From an uncultured Sphingomonadales bacterium (GTDB lineage Bacteria; Pseudomonadota; Alphaproteobacteria; Sphingomonadales; Sphingomonadaceae): DNA of 64,000 nt. Below are positions 14,127 through 22,922 of the stretch, piece by piece. The notes below the pieces were generated by a model, which made no database searches, was not told the origin of the DNA, and worked only from the letters and a program-made list of their open reading frames with translations. Each line of letters begins with the position of its first letter. Positions within the stretch are counted from its first letter, which is position 1. Location of the stretch: positions 1 through 64,000 of the forward strand of contig CAILBC010000006.1 in assembly GCA_903832325.1 (NCBI GenBank). Direction: 5' to 3'. Position numbers and translations under genes: made by a program.

Positions 14127-15317
14127 TTTGGCAAGGCCAGCCGCCGCCATGAGGTCTGGGATCCGTTCGCGCAAGGCAAAGAAGCCGCGTGTGGCATGGG
14201 GCCAGGCATTGCGATCCCACACCCGCACATGTTCGGCCAGGGCCAGGCCATCGCGGCGCAAGGCCCCGCGCACCGCGATCAACCGGTCGAGCGCGGGGCC
14301 GACTGCGGCGCGGCCGGTGACCACCTGGGTGCAACCCGCATCGGTCGCCAATGCGGACAATGCAACCGGGCCAGCGACACGCAGCGCCGGCACACCGAAA
14401 TGCGCGGCGGCGCGGGCCAGCGCATCGTCGGTGGCGGCACGATCGATTGCGCCGGGCTCGTCCATCACCGCCACCGCGCGGACGGGCAGGCGGCCCAGTG
14501 CGGGCTCGGTTTCCAGCGAGCAATCTTCGGGGCTGATCCACAGCAGCGTCGGCGCGTCGAACACCGGGGCAACCGGTTCGCGCGGCGGGGCTGCGGGCGG
14601 GTGATCGGGCGCATCGGGAATGCGCGGCCGGGTGGCCAGGCCCAGCGGAGAAAAACGCCCGCCGGTCATGCGCGTGATCCGCCCCGCCTCGGCCAGATAG
14701 GCCTTGCCGCGCGTGTGCAGCCCCGCCACCCAGCGCCACGACAGCGTGTTCGATGCCGGATCGGCATCGTGCAGCGTCTGCAGGAAATGCCGCGCGCCCA
14801 GTTCCCACGGCAGGCCCAGCGTGAAAATCCAGATCGAGGCGACCTGCATTCGCGCCCAGTTGTGCAGATAACCGGTCGTCGCCAGTTCGCCGATCCAGTG
14901 ATCGAAACAGTCGATGCCGGTTTCGCCCCGGATTGCGGCGAGATGGCGCGCCGACAGCGTATCATCTTCGACCAGCCGCGCGTCGATCCGGTCAAGCGCG
15001 GCCAGCCAGCCGTGCCACACCAGCGGGCGCGCCTCGAGCCAGCCCTTGAAATAGGTGCGCCAGAACACTTCGCTGGCAAAGGCATCGGCGGCCGGGCCAT
15101 GCGCTGCGATAATCGGGCGCAGCACTTCGACCTCGGACAGAGTGCGCCGCCGCAATGCCGCGGACAGGCGCGACACTGCATCGTGCCGGCCGGGGCCATG
15201 ATCGGCATTGCGGCCAGAGGCATAGGCGCTGCCGGCATGGGGCACGAATTGCGTCAGCCGCATGCGCGCCGCATCGCGGGTTACGGGAAAATCAAGCGCC
15301 GGGGAACAAATCGTCAA
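14124..15317 (-). CDS. Photolyase/cryptochrome-like FAD-binding protein with swapped domain order
   Basis: The 397-residue protein carries the photolyase FAD-binding helical signature (TGYLHNWARMQVASIWIF, about 148-165; then DADPASNTLSWRWVAG) in its N-terminal half. The C-terminal 140 residues, from PTLLWISPEDCSLETEPAL to WDRNAWPHATRGFFALRERI, look like the alpha/beta domain that normally comes first. Light-driven DNA repair or photoreception is the family role. A TTG start at 15317 is proposed because AGGGA lies 7 bases upstream and homology-like sequence (DFPVTRDAARMRL) begins soon after; ATG at 15365 or 15263 are alternatives. Which photolyase class it belongs to is uncertain. Confidence 0.75.
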   Translation of the reverse strand: MTICSPALDFPVTRDAARMRLTQFVPHAGSAYASGRNADHGPGRHDAVSRLSAALRRRTLSEVEVLRPIIAAHGPAADAFASEVFWRTYFKGWLEARPLVWHGWLAALDRIDARLVEDDTLSARHLAAIRGETGIDCFDHWIGELATTGYLHNWARMQVASIWIFTLGLPWELGARHFLQTLHDADPASNTLSWRWVAGLHTRGKAYLAEAGRITRMTGGRFSPLGLATRPRIPDAPDHPPAAPPREPVAPVFDAPTLLWISPEDCSLETEPALGRLPVRAVAVMDEPGAIDRAATDDALARAAAHFGVPALRVAGPVALSALATDAGCTQVVTGRAAVGPALDRLIAVRGALRRDGLALAEHVRVWDRNAWPHATRGFFALRERIPDLMAAAGLAK

Positions 15318-15534
15318 ACCGGATTTCCCTTGCGGATCGGGCAGCGCGGGGCCGGGCCCGCGCAAACAAAAGGCCGGCGCAGACGGGCATCAAGGCACAA
15401 TGCCGACGCCGGTCCGCGCCTGAGGAGAGGGACGGCGAAAGGGGGTACTGCTTTCGCGTCGGAGTCGTGATGCGCGCAGGCGACGGGACGCTCAACCTGC
15501 CTGAAGGGGCACGGACCCGGCCTGCAAGGGCCAA

Positions 15535-15813
15535 TCAGGTGAGATAAGTATGGAGGATCGCCACCAGTTCCTCGGCGGCCAGCCGGCGCGGATCATGCGG
15601 TGCGGCGGCGGGGTCGACCATGCTGTCGCGGATATGGTCTTCGATCACTTCGGCGATGAACCCGTTGAGCGCGCCCCGGCAGGCGGTGGCCTGCTGCAAC
15701 ACGCGCGAACAATCCGCATCGGCCTCCACGGCGCGCTCCACAGCCGCGAGCTGGCCGCGCATCCGCTTGATGCGGTTCAGCAATTTCTGCTTATCCGGTG
15801 GCACGTGGCCCAT
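15535..15813 (-). CDS. FrmR/RcnR/CsoR-family metal- or formaldehyde-responsive repressor
   Basis: The 92-residue all-helical protein fits the DUF156 family in length and sequence (LLNRIKRMRGQLAAVERAVE, then CRGALNGFIAEVIEDHI). His3, Cys35 and His60 match the metal/formaldehyde-sensing positions of RcnR and FrmR rather than the Cys-His-Cys copper set of CsoR; the fourth position is Ser64 instead of His, so the effector cannot be named. AAAGGA lies 6 bases before the ATG. A CsoR-family-like operator is centred about 85 bases upstream, suggesting autoregulation. No efflux or formaldehyde dehydrogenase gene adjoins it; the divergent neighbour is a porin. Confidence 0.85.
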   Translation of the reverse strand: MGHVPPDKQKLLNRIKRMRGQLAAVERAVEADADCSRVLQQATACRGALNGFIAEVIEDHIRDSMVDPAAAPHDPRRLAAEELVAILHTYLT

Positions 15814-15889
15814 CTGCGGTCCTTTGCGCGTGCGGTCCTGCCCGACACGTGGGGCAGGGGGCGTGGCGCGGGTATTTTGGGGTTGCCGG

Positions 15890-15906
15890 ATACCCCCCTA
15901 GGGTAT
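15890..15906. promoter_or_regulatory. Probable operator of the FrmR/RcnR-type repressor
   Basis: ATACCCCCCTAGGGTAT has ATACCC and GGGTAT arms around a C-rich centre. G/C tracts flanked by TA-containing arms are typical of operators for this repressor family. It is placed between the repressor and the divergent porin. Confidence 0.6.
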
Positions 15907-15934
15907 AGGCGAGGCGTTGTCGAGTCGATGCCCT

Positions 15935-15988
15935 GCCCGACTTGCAATCGTCGCCCGACACGCAATCGTCGCCTGACATGCAATCGTC
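15935..15988. repeat. 18-base tandem repeat, three copies
   Basis: Units GCCCGACTTGCAATCGTC, GCCCGACACGCAATCGTC and GCCTGACATGCAATCGTC follow each other without spacers. Confidence 0.95.
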
Positions 15989-16173
15989 ATCAAGTGTTGC
16001 GATGCGGTGCAGGGTAACGGCAGACCTTTGCGCAGCCACCACCTGAACAATCGCCTCGTCCGGGGTCAGCAATCCGGGTCTTGCGGTTGGAACGAACAGA
16101 CACGCCAACCAACCGGCCCTTCAGGACAGGACATGATGCGCAATTCGGACCAGACCATTTGCGAGGGCGACAG

Positions 16174-17550
16174 TTGCGCAAGGTCGCGCCTTTTGCCCGC
16201 CGCCGGGCGCCGCAACGCCGGCTGAGCGATCGTGGCGGCGCGTGGCTTTGCGCGGCGCTGCTTTGGGCCTGCGCACAGCCTGCCTTGGCGCAGGAGGCGC
16301 CGGTCGCTGCCCCCGATCAGGCATTTGCCGTGCATGGCCAGACCACGTTCGTGGTCCAGGGGACGCCGGGATTCCCTTCGCCCTATGCCGGGGCGAACAG
16401 CCTGACGCCAAGGCAGGCGCGCGAAACCTTTGATGCCACGCTCTATGCCGGAGTGCGGCCCTGGCGCGGGGCGGAAATCTGGATCAACCCCGAAATCGAT
16501 CAGGGTTTTGGCTTGTCCAACACGCTGGGTGCGGGCGGCTTTCCCAGTGCCGAAGCCTACAAGGTTGGCAAGAGTGAGCCCTATTTCAAATTGCCGCGCC
16601 TGTTCCTGCGCCAGACGTTCGATCTGGGCGGTGAAAGCGCGCCGGTCGCCGCTGCGTCCAACCAGCTTGCCGGCAAACAGCGCGCCAACCGCCTGGTGAT
16701 CACGCTGGGCAAGCTGGGGCTGGGTGATGTGTTCGATACCAACAGCTATGCCCATGATCCGCGCGGGGATTTCCTGAACTGGGTGCTGGTCGATGCCGGG
16801 TCGTTCGATTATGCGGCCAATGCCTGGGGCTTTACCTTTGGCGGCGCTGCGGAATGGTACACCGGCCGCTGGACGCTGCGCGCCGGCCTGTTTGATCTGT
16901 CCAAAGTGCCCAATCAGCCTTCGCTCGAAACCGGGTTTCAGCAATACCAGGTGGTGGGCGAAATCGAACATCGCCAGACCATCGGCGGGCACCCGGGCGC
17001 AGTGCGCGTGGGCGGCTATTTTACCCGCGGCAATCTGGCGCTGCTGCGCGATCTGGTGGCGGCCTATGTGCGCACCGGGGTCATGCCCGATAATGCATCC
17101 TTGCGCCGGATGAACGACCACGGCGGCGGCTATATCAACGCCGAACAGGAATTGTCGGCCACGGTCGGCCTGTTTGCGCGGCTGTCAGCGTCGGACGGGG
17201 TGACCGAAGCCGACGATTTCACCGATATCGACCGCAGCGCATCGATCGGCGCGCAATTTGGCGGCAAAGGCTGGGGCCGCGCGGCCGACCGCGCCGGCCT
17301 TGCCGGGGTGGTCAATGCGATTTCGCGTGGGCGGCAGATCTTTCTGGCCGATGGCGGGCTGGGCACGCTGGTGGGCGATGGACAATTGCCGCATCCGGGC
17401 ACCGAGCGCATTGTCGAAGCCTGGTATCAGATCGGCCTCCCGCTGGGGGTGGCGCTGACGCTGGACTATCAATTTCTGGCCAATCCGGCCTACAACCGAG
17501 ATCGCGGACCGGTGCACGTGTTTGGCCTGCGCCTGCATGCCGGCCTTTGA
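16174..17550 (+). CDS. OprB-type carbohydrate porin
   Basis: This 458-residue outer-membrane protein has a signal peptide ending ALAQ-EAP (about residue 40) and the pattern of carbohydrate-selective porins: HGQTTFVVQGTPGFPSPYAG, then ARETFDATLYAGVRPWRGAE, ANRLVITLGKLGLGDVFDTN and NAWGFTFGGAAEWY, ending in a short beta-strand FGLRLHAGL. The proposed TTG start at 16174 has GAGGG 7 bases upstream and gives a normal signal peptide; a TTG at 16081 would add 31 residues. The substrate is unknown. The stop region TTTGA is duplicated 14 bases downstream. Confidence 0.85.
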   Translation: MRKVAPFARRRAPQRRLSDRGGAWLCAALLWACAQPALAQEAPVAAPDQAFAVHGQTTFVVQGTPGFPSPYAGANSLTPRQARETFDATLYAGVRPWRGAEIWINPEIDQGFGLSNTLGAGGFPSAEAYKVGKSEPYFKLPRLFLRQTFDLGGESAPVAAASNQLAGKQRANRLVITLGKLGLGDVFDTNSYAHDPRGDFLNWVLVDAGSFDYAANAWGFTFGGAAEWYTGRWTLRAGLFDLSKVPNQPSLETGFQQYQVVGEIEHRQTIGGHPGAVRVGGYFTRGNLALLRDLVAAYVRTGVMPDNASLRRMNDHGGGYINAEQELSATVGLFARLSASDGVTEADDFTDIDRSASIGAQFGGKGWGRAADRAGLAGVVNAISRGRQIFLADGGLGTLVGDGQLPHPGTERIVEAWYQIGLPLGVALTLDYQFLANPAYNRDRGPVHVFGLRLHAGL

Positions 17551-17617
17551 ACATTGGCCTTTGACCCCCCTGATGAACCTTTAGTGTGATGAACCTTTTG
17601 TGTGTGATGAACCTTTT
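17542..17617 (+). repeat. Two adjoining stop-region repeats after the porin
   Basis: GGCCTTTGA occurs at 17542 and again 14 bases on, so the stop TGA is repeated. Then TGATGAACCTTT recurs three times at 17571, 17587 and 17605 with 16- and 18-base steps. The array ends 45 bases before the permease ATG. Confidence 0.9.
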
Positions 17618-17662
17618 GCCACCCCCTGGACCTGCCGCAGCACGAATTGAGAAAGCCCCGCG

Positions 17663-19408
17663 ATGAGCCCAGACCGTAACAGCGCCCGGCCGCTTCCCGC
17701 ATTTTCGCGGATGCTGCGGCTGACCCGGCCGAGCCGCGAAGATGCGATTGCCTTTGTCATCCTGGCGGGGCTGGGCGTGCTGTTTTTCCGCGCGGCCGAG
17801 GGGGCGGTGGCGCCGCTGTCGACGCTGCAGCTCGAACCGGTGCGGCTGGACGCGATTTACCTGCCTTATTACGCGCTGCGCACCGTCTTGCGCATGTTTG
17901 CCGCGCTGTTCGCCTCGACCGTGTTCACGCTGGTGTTTGCCACGCTCGCCGCGCGCAGCCGGCACGCCGGGCAGTTGATCGTGCCTGCGCTCGATATCCT
18001 GCAATCGGTGCCAATTCTCGGCTTCCTTACATTCACCGTCACGTTTTTCATGGGCCTGTTCCCCGGCAGCGTGCTGGGGGTGGAGGCGGCCTCGATCTTT
18101 GTCATTTTTACCAGCCAGGCGTGGAACATGGCGTTCAGTTTCTACCAGTCGCTGCGGTCCATCCCCAGCGATCTGGAAGAGGCGACGATGATCTACAAAC
18201 TGTCGCCGATCCGCCGTTTTCTTGCGCTCGATCTGCCGTTTGGAACGCCCGCGCTGGTGTGGAACGCGATGATGTCGATGTCGGGCGGGTGGTTTTTCGT
18301 GGTCGCCTCCGAAGCGATCACGGTGGGCAACACCACGGTCACGCTGCCCGGCATCGGTTCGTACCTGGCCGTGGCAATCGACCGGCAGAATTTCTATGCC
18401 GTGGCGCAGGCGGTGGGCGCGATGGCGCTGGTGATCATCGCGTATGATCAGCTGTTTTTCCGCCCGATCGTGGCCTGGGCAGACCGGTTCCGGTTTGAAA
18501 TGGTCGCCTCGACCGAACGGCCAGGTTCATGGGTGTTCGATGTGCTGCGCCGCACCCGGCTGCTGCCGGTGGTGCTGGCTCCGCTCGGCGCAATCGGGCG
18601 CCTGTTGCTGGCGTTTGAACCGCGGACCACGCGCCGCCGGATCGTGGGGGAAAACCGCGTTCCCCCGGCCGTGGAATGGGTCTGGCAGGGGTTGATTGCG
18701 GTTTTGATGGTGTGGGCGCTGTTTCTGGTCGGGCGCTATGTCGTGCGGTTTCTGGCGTGGGGCGACGTTTTGACCGCGACCATGCTCGGCGGTCTGACGA
18801 TGATCCGGGTGCTGGTGCTGATCGCGATTGCCAGCGTGATCTGGGTGCCGATCGGGGTGTGGATCGGGCTGCGCCCGGTCTGGGCCGAACGGTTGCAGCC
18901 GGTTGCCCAGTTCCTTGCCGCGTTCCCCGCCAACGTGCTGTTTCCGTTTGCCGTGATCATGATCGTGCGGTGGAATTTGCAGCCGGATATCTGGCTGTCG
19001 CCGCTGATGATCCTGGGCACCCAGTGGTACATCCTGTTCAACGTGATTGCCGGCGCCAGCGCGATCCCCACCGATCTGCGCGAAGCGGCCGACATGTTCC
19101 ATGTGCGCGGGCTGCAATGGTGGCGGCAGGTCGCCATCCCGGGCATATTTCCCTATTATGTTACCGGCGCGCTGACGGCGAGCGGCGGATCGTGGAACGC
19201 TTCGATCGTCGCCGAAGTCGCCTCGTGGGGCAATCACAAGCTGGTCGCGCATGGTCTGGGCAGCTATATTGCCGAAGCCACGACGGCCGGGGACTATGCG
19301 CGGGTGGCGCTGGGCATCGGCGTGATGTGCGTGTTTGTGCTGGGGTTCAACCGGCTGCTATGGCGCCCGCTTTACGCCTATGGCGAGCGCCGCATGCGGC
19401 TAAGCTGA
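17663..19408 (+). CDS. ABC transporter permease, two fused inner-membrane domains
   Basis: The 581-residue protein contains two copies of the binding-protein-dependent permease fold: one at about 70-260 (EAA-like loop LRSIPSDLEEATMIYKLSP) and one at about 370-570 (EAA-like loop AIPTDLREAADMFHVRGLQW). Sequence style and partner ATPase place it with nitrate/sulfonate/taurine-type (SsuC/TauC-like) importers. GAGAAAG precedes the ATG. The ATPase gene follows after 75 bases. No periplasmic binding protein gene is nearby, so the substrate cannot be named. Confidence 0.88.
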   Translation: MSPDRNSARPLPAFSRMLRLTRPSREDAIAFVILAGLGVLFFRAAEGAVAPLSTLQLEPVRLDAIYLPYYALRTVLRMFAALFASTVFTLVFATLAARSRHAGQLIVPALDILQSVPILGFLTFTVTFFMGLFPGSVLGVEAASIFVIFTSQAWNMAFSFYQSLRSIPSDLEEATMIYKLSPIRRFLALDLPFGTPALVWNAMMSMSGGWFFVVASEAITVGNTTVTLPGIGSYLAVAIDRQNFYAVAQAVGAMALVIIAYDQLFFRPIVAWADRFRFEMVASTERPGSWVFDVLRRTRLLPVVLAPLGAIGRLLLAFEPRTTRRRIVGENRVPPAVEWVWQGLIAVLMVWALFLVGRYVVRFLAWGDVLTATMLGGLTMIRVLVLIAIASVIWVPIGVWIGLRPVWAERLQPVAQFLAAFPANVLFPFAVIMIVRWNLQPDIWLSPLMILGTQWYILFNVIAGASAIPTDLREAADMFHVRGLQWWRQVAIPGIFPYYVTGALTASGGSWNASIVAEVASWGNHKLVAHGLGSYIAEATTAGDYARVALGIGVMCVFVLGFNRLLWRPLYAYGERRMRLS

Positions 19409-19483
19409 CCCCCAACACAAACACAAAAAGACTCACATCCCGCTGCTCCAGACTGACCGAATTGACGACAGGAAACATCGCAC

Positions 19484-20791
19484 ATGGCCACCATCGCAGC
19501 CGAAGCAAAGCCCCTGCTGGTTGAAGTCAAGGGCCTGAAGCATTTCTATACCGGAGAGGAGCACCTCGTGCTCGATGACGTCAATCTGGAATTGACGCAG
19601 GGCGAAATCGTCGGGCTGCTTGGCCGTTCGGGCTCGGGCAAATCGACCCTGCTGCGATCGATCGCCGGGTTGATCCGCCCCAGCCAGGGGATTGCGCGGC
19701 TGGTGCCGGGCCCGGGCGTGACCGATCCGTCGGTGGCCATGGTGTTTCAGACATTCGCGCTGTTTCCCTGGCTGACCGTGCTGGAAAACGTGGAACTGGG
19801 GCTTGAGGCGCAGAAAGTGCCAAAGGCCGAGGCCCGCGCGCGTGCCATTGCCGCAATCGACCTGATCGGGCTCGACGGGTTCGAAAACGCCTATCCAAAG
19901 GAGCTGTCGGGCGGGATGCGCCAGCGGGTCGGCCTGGCGCGCGCGCTGGTGGTCAATCCTTCGCTGCTGCTGATGGACGAACCGTTTTCGGCGCTGGATG
20001 TGCTGACGGCCGAAACGCTGCGCACCGATCTGCTCGATCTGTGGTCGGAAGGGCGCGTGCCGATCAAATCGATCCTCATCGTCACGCACAATATCGAAGA
20101 GGCGGTGCTGATGTGCGACCGCATCCTGGTGTTCAGTTCGAACCCGGGGCGGGTCGTCGCCGAAATCAGGGTTGACCTGCCACAGCCGCGCGACCGGCTG
20201 GACCCGGCGTTTCGCGCGCTGGTCGATGATATCTATGCACGGATGACCGCGCGCACCGAAATGAATGCGCCGATGCGCGATGGCGTGTTCCCCGGCACCG
20301 GGATTGCCATGGTCCTGCCGCGCGTTTCCACCAATTCGCTTGCAGGTCTGATCGAAGAAGTTGACGGCACCCCGTTCGAGGGCAAGGCGAGCATGTCGGA
20401 ACTGGCGGATTCGCTGCAACTGGAAGCCGACGAACTGTTCCCCATGGCCGAAACGCTGCAATTGCTGCGCTTTGCCGAACTGCGCGGCGCCGAACTGGTG
20501 TTGACGCCATCGGCCCGCCGCTATGCCCAGGGCGATACCGACCAGCGCAAGGCCCTGTTCGCCGCCGCGCTGAACCAGCACGTGCCGCTGGTCCAGCATA
20601 TCCGCCGCGTGCTGGATGAACGCGCCAGCCACGAGGCGCCCGCGCGCCGGTTCCGCGACGAACTGGAAGATTACATGAGCGAGGATTACGCCGACGAAAC
20701 GCTGCGCACCGTCACGCTATGGGGTCGCTATGCCGAAGTCTTTGCCTATGACGAAGATGATGACCGGTTCAGCCTGGAAGATCAGCACTGA
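19484..20791 (+). CDS. ABC transporter ATPase with C-terminal AAA-associated domain
   Basis: The 435-residue protein has Walker A GRSGSGKST, Q-loop region VFQTFALFPW, signature LSGGMRQRVG and Walker B SLLLMDEPFSALD in the first 230 residues, typical of nitrate/sulfonate importer ATPases. Residues about 270-425 form an additional AAA-associated C-terminal domain found in one branch of these ATPases, possibly regulatory. AGGAAA stands 8 bases before the ATG. It pairs with the fused permease upstream. Its 3' end overlaps the convergent acyl-CoA synthetase gene by 10 bases. Confidence 0.9.
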   Translation: MATIAAEAKPLLVEVKGLKHFYTGEEHLVLDDVNLELTQGEIVGLLGRSGSGKSTLLRSIAGLIRPSQGIARLVPGPGVTDPSVAMVFQTFALFPWLTVLENVELGLEAQKVPKAEARARAIAAIDLIGLDGFENAYPKELSGGMRQRVGLARALVVNPSLLLMDEPFSALDVLTAETLRTDLLDLWSEGRVPIKSILIVTHNIEEAVLMCDRILVFSSNPGRVVAEIRVDLPQPRDRLDPAFRALVDDIYARMTARTEMNAPMRDGVFPGTGIAMVLPRVSTNSLAGLIEEVDGTPFEGKASMSELADSLQLEADELFPMAETLQLLRFAELRGAELVLTPSARRYAQGDTDQRKALFAAALNQHVPLVQHIRRVLDERASHEAPARRFRDELEDYMSEDYADETLRTVTLWGRYAEVFAYDEDDDRFSLEDQH

Positions 20792-22443
20792 TCTGCTGAC
20801 GCCAGTTCGGCCTCCATCATCCGGCGCATTTCAAATTTCTGCGCCTTGCCGGTCACGGTCATGGCAAAGGCGGTGACCACGCGCACGTGGCGCGGCACTT
20901 TGTAATGCGCGATGCGCCCGCGGCAGTGGGCCAGCACCGCGTCGGGCGTCACACTGGCCCCGGGCCGCGCGATCACCCAGGCGCAGACTTCCTCGCCAAA
21001 GCGCGCATCGGCCACGCCAAACACCTGGGCATCGGCGATATCGGGGTGATCGAGCAGAAATTCCTCGATTTCGCGCGGTGAAATGTTTTCGCCACCGCGG
21101 ATGATCGTGTCCTTGATCCGCCCGGTGATCCGCACATAGCCGTTTTCATCGATGGTCGCGAGATCGCCCGAATGCATCCAGCCATCGGCATCGATGGCTT
21201 CGGCGGTGCGCTGCGGTTCGTCCCAATAGCCGCGCATCACCGCATAGCCGCGCGCGCAATATTCGCCCTGTTCGCCACAGGGCAGCACCGCGCCATCGGG
21301 CCCGATCACTTTGGCTTCGGCATGGGGGTGCACCCGCCCGACCGAGCCGACGCGATATTCCACCGGATCGTCGGTCGCGGTCTGGGTGGTCAGCGGGCTG
21401 GTTTCGGTCATGCCATAGCCGATGGTGACTTCGGTCATGTTCAGCCGCGACATCACTTCGCGCATTGTCGCCAGCGGGCAGGTCGATCCCGCCATGATCC
21501 CGGTGCGCAGGCTGCCCAGCCGTGCCGCATCGAGCGCGGGGTGGTTGACCAGCGCAATGAACATCGTCGGCACACCATACAGCGCGGTGCAGTGTTCGGC
21601 GCCCACCGCATCGAGCACGGCCACCGGATCGAACGCATCGGACGGATAGACCACCGCCGCACCGCTCGTCACGCCGGCCAGATTGCCCAGCACCATGCCG
21701 AAACAGTGGTACAGCGGCACCGGCACGCAGATCCGGTCGGCCGGGCTCAGCCGCAGCGTGCACCCGGTGAAATATCCGTTGTTCAGGATATTGTGATGCG
21801 TCAGCGTGGCGCCTTTGGGCAGGCCGGTGGTGCCACTGGTAAACTGGATATTGATCGCATCGTGCACATCGATGGCATCGGCCGCGGCATCGAGCGCGGC
21901 TTGATCGGCATCGCGCGCCAGATCGGCCCAGCGCAGGCATCCCGCCTGGGGTGCATCGCCCAGCGTGACCACCAGACGCAGCGAAGGCACGCGTGCCGGC
22001 CAGATTTCGCGCAGCATGGCGATATAATCGCTGGTTTTGAACCGCGCGGCCGTCACCAGCACCGTCGCGCCGACTTTGTTGAGCGCAAATTCCACCTCGC
22101 TGGTGCGATAGGCGGGGTTGATGGTGACCAGGATTGCCCCGATCCGCGCCGTGGCGAACTGGATCACGGCCCATTCGGCGCAATTGGGCGCCCAGATGCC
22201 CACGCGGTCACCGTGCCCCACGCCCTGCGCGATCAGGCCGGTGGCAATGCGGTCCACTTCGTGGTCGGACTGCGCCCAGGTCCAGCGGATGTCCTGATGG
22301 CGCGAAACCAGCGCCAGATCATCGCCCCAGCGTTGCGCCGCCGTGCGCAAGGCATCGCCAATCGTGCAGTTCAACAGCGGCACATCGGTGGGTCCGCATG
22401 CGTGCGAAAGCCCGTCTTGCGCCGCCTCACCGGTGCCTGTCAT
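20782..22443 (-). CDS. AMP-forming acyl-CoA synthetase (fatty-acyl-CoA ligase type)
   Basis: The 553-residue adenylate-forming enzyme carries P-loop-like TSGTTGLPKGATLTHHN, the YGMTETSPL adenine motif, YCARGYAVMRGYWDEPQ, the hinge GRIKDTIIRGGENISPREIE and the catalytic lysine near VTGKAQKFEMR. It activates a carboxylic acid to acyl-AMP and then acyl-CoA. It sits 17 bases after the cytochrome gene, last in the amine dehydrogenase operon, which suggests that it activates the acid derived from the amine through its aldehyde; no aldehyde dehydrogenase is in the window. AAAGGACGAGG precedes the ATG. Confidence 0.9.
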   Translation of the reverse strand: MTGTGEAAQDGLSHACGPTDVPLLNCTIGDALRTAAQRWGDDLALVSRHQDIRWTWAQSDHEVDRIATGLIAQGVGHGDRVGIWAPNCAEWAVIQFATARIGAILVTINPAYRTSEVEFALNKVGATVLVTAARFKTSDYIAMLREIWPARVPSLRLVVTLGDAPQAGCLRWADLARDADQAALDAAADAIDVHDAINIQFTSGTTGLPKGATLTHHNILNNGYFTGCTLRLSPADRICVPVPLYHCFGMVLGNLAGVTSGAAVVYPSDAFDPVAVLDAVGAEHCTALYGVPTMFIALVNHPALDAARLGSLRTGIMAGSTCPLATMREVMSRLNMTEVTIGYGMTETSPLTTQTATDDPVEYRVGSVGRVHPHAEAKVIGPDGAVLPCGEQGEYCARGYAVMRGYWDEPQRTAEAIDADGWMHSGDLATIDENGYVRITGRIKDTIIRGGENISPREIEEFLLDHPDIADAQVFGVADARFGEEVCAWVIARPGASVTPDAVLAHCRGRIAHYKVPRHVRVVTAFAMTVTGKAQKFEMRRMMEAELASADQC

Positions 22444-22460
22444 CCTCGTCCGTCCTTTGT

Positions 22461-22919
22461 TCAGGGATCGGGGGCAAAGCCGGCGACCAGCCGCGCGCGT
22501 GTGGCCACGCGATCCAGCCGCAACGGATCCTGCCGCAATCTGCCCAGTTCTGCCGGGGTATAAGGGGTAAAATTCGCCGGCATATGGCCGGGATCAAAGC
22601 GATAGAGCGCCCAGTTGACCAGATTGGCCAGCCGCGCGTCATCCAGATTGGTGGTGGCCACCCCCGGCACCCGGCCAAGGAATTCTCGCCCGCCCGGGAC
22701 GCCCAGAAACCGCGCCACCACGCCGCGCATCGGCGGGTTAGACCGGTCATCGCCGCTGCCATCGGGGCGGTGGCAGCCCTGGCATTTCAGCATGTAATCG
22801 ACATGCGCCTGGCTGGCATCATAAACCCCGGGCAGCGTGCCCGGTTCGGCGCGCAGCGATAAGGGCGCGGTTCCGGCGGCCACAACGATGATCGCCAGCA
22901 GGCGCAGCGACCGGCGCAT
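22461..22919 (-). CDS. Small periplasmic monoheme cytochrome c
   Basis: A 152-residue protein with an N-terminal signal sequence, one CQGCH heme-binding motif (about residue 46) and a possible distal Met in GHMPANFTPYT. Position directly downstream of the amine dehydrogenase genes suggests it carries electrons from the enzyme towards the respiratory chain. It starts 3 bases after the stop of the preceding cytochrome gene. Confidence 0.83.
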   Translation of the reverse strand: MRRSLRLLAIIVVAAGTAPLSLRAEPGTLPGVYDASQAHVDYMLKCQGCHRPDGSGDDRSNPPMRGVVARFLGVPGGREFLGRVPGVATTNLDDARLANLVNWALYRFDPGHMPANFTPYTPAELGRLRQDPLRLDRVATRARLVAGFAPDP

Positions 22920-22922
22920 GGT

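Larger units (their letters stand above)
15814..16173. other. 360-base intergenic region, repressor and porin divergent
   Basis: Besides the operator-like dyad and the 18-base tandem repeat listed separately, it holds no ORF with family features. It must contain the promoters of both flanking divergent genes; I do not see a consensus -35/-10 pair that I would defend. Confidence 0.6.
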
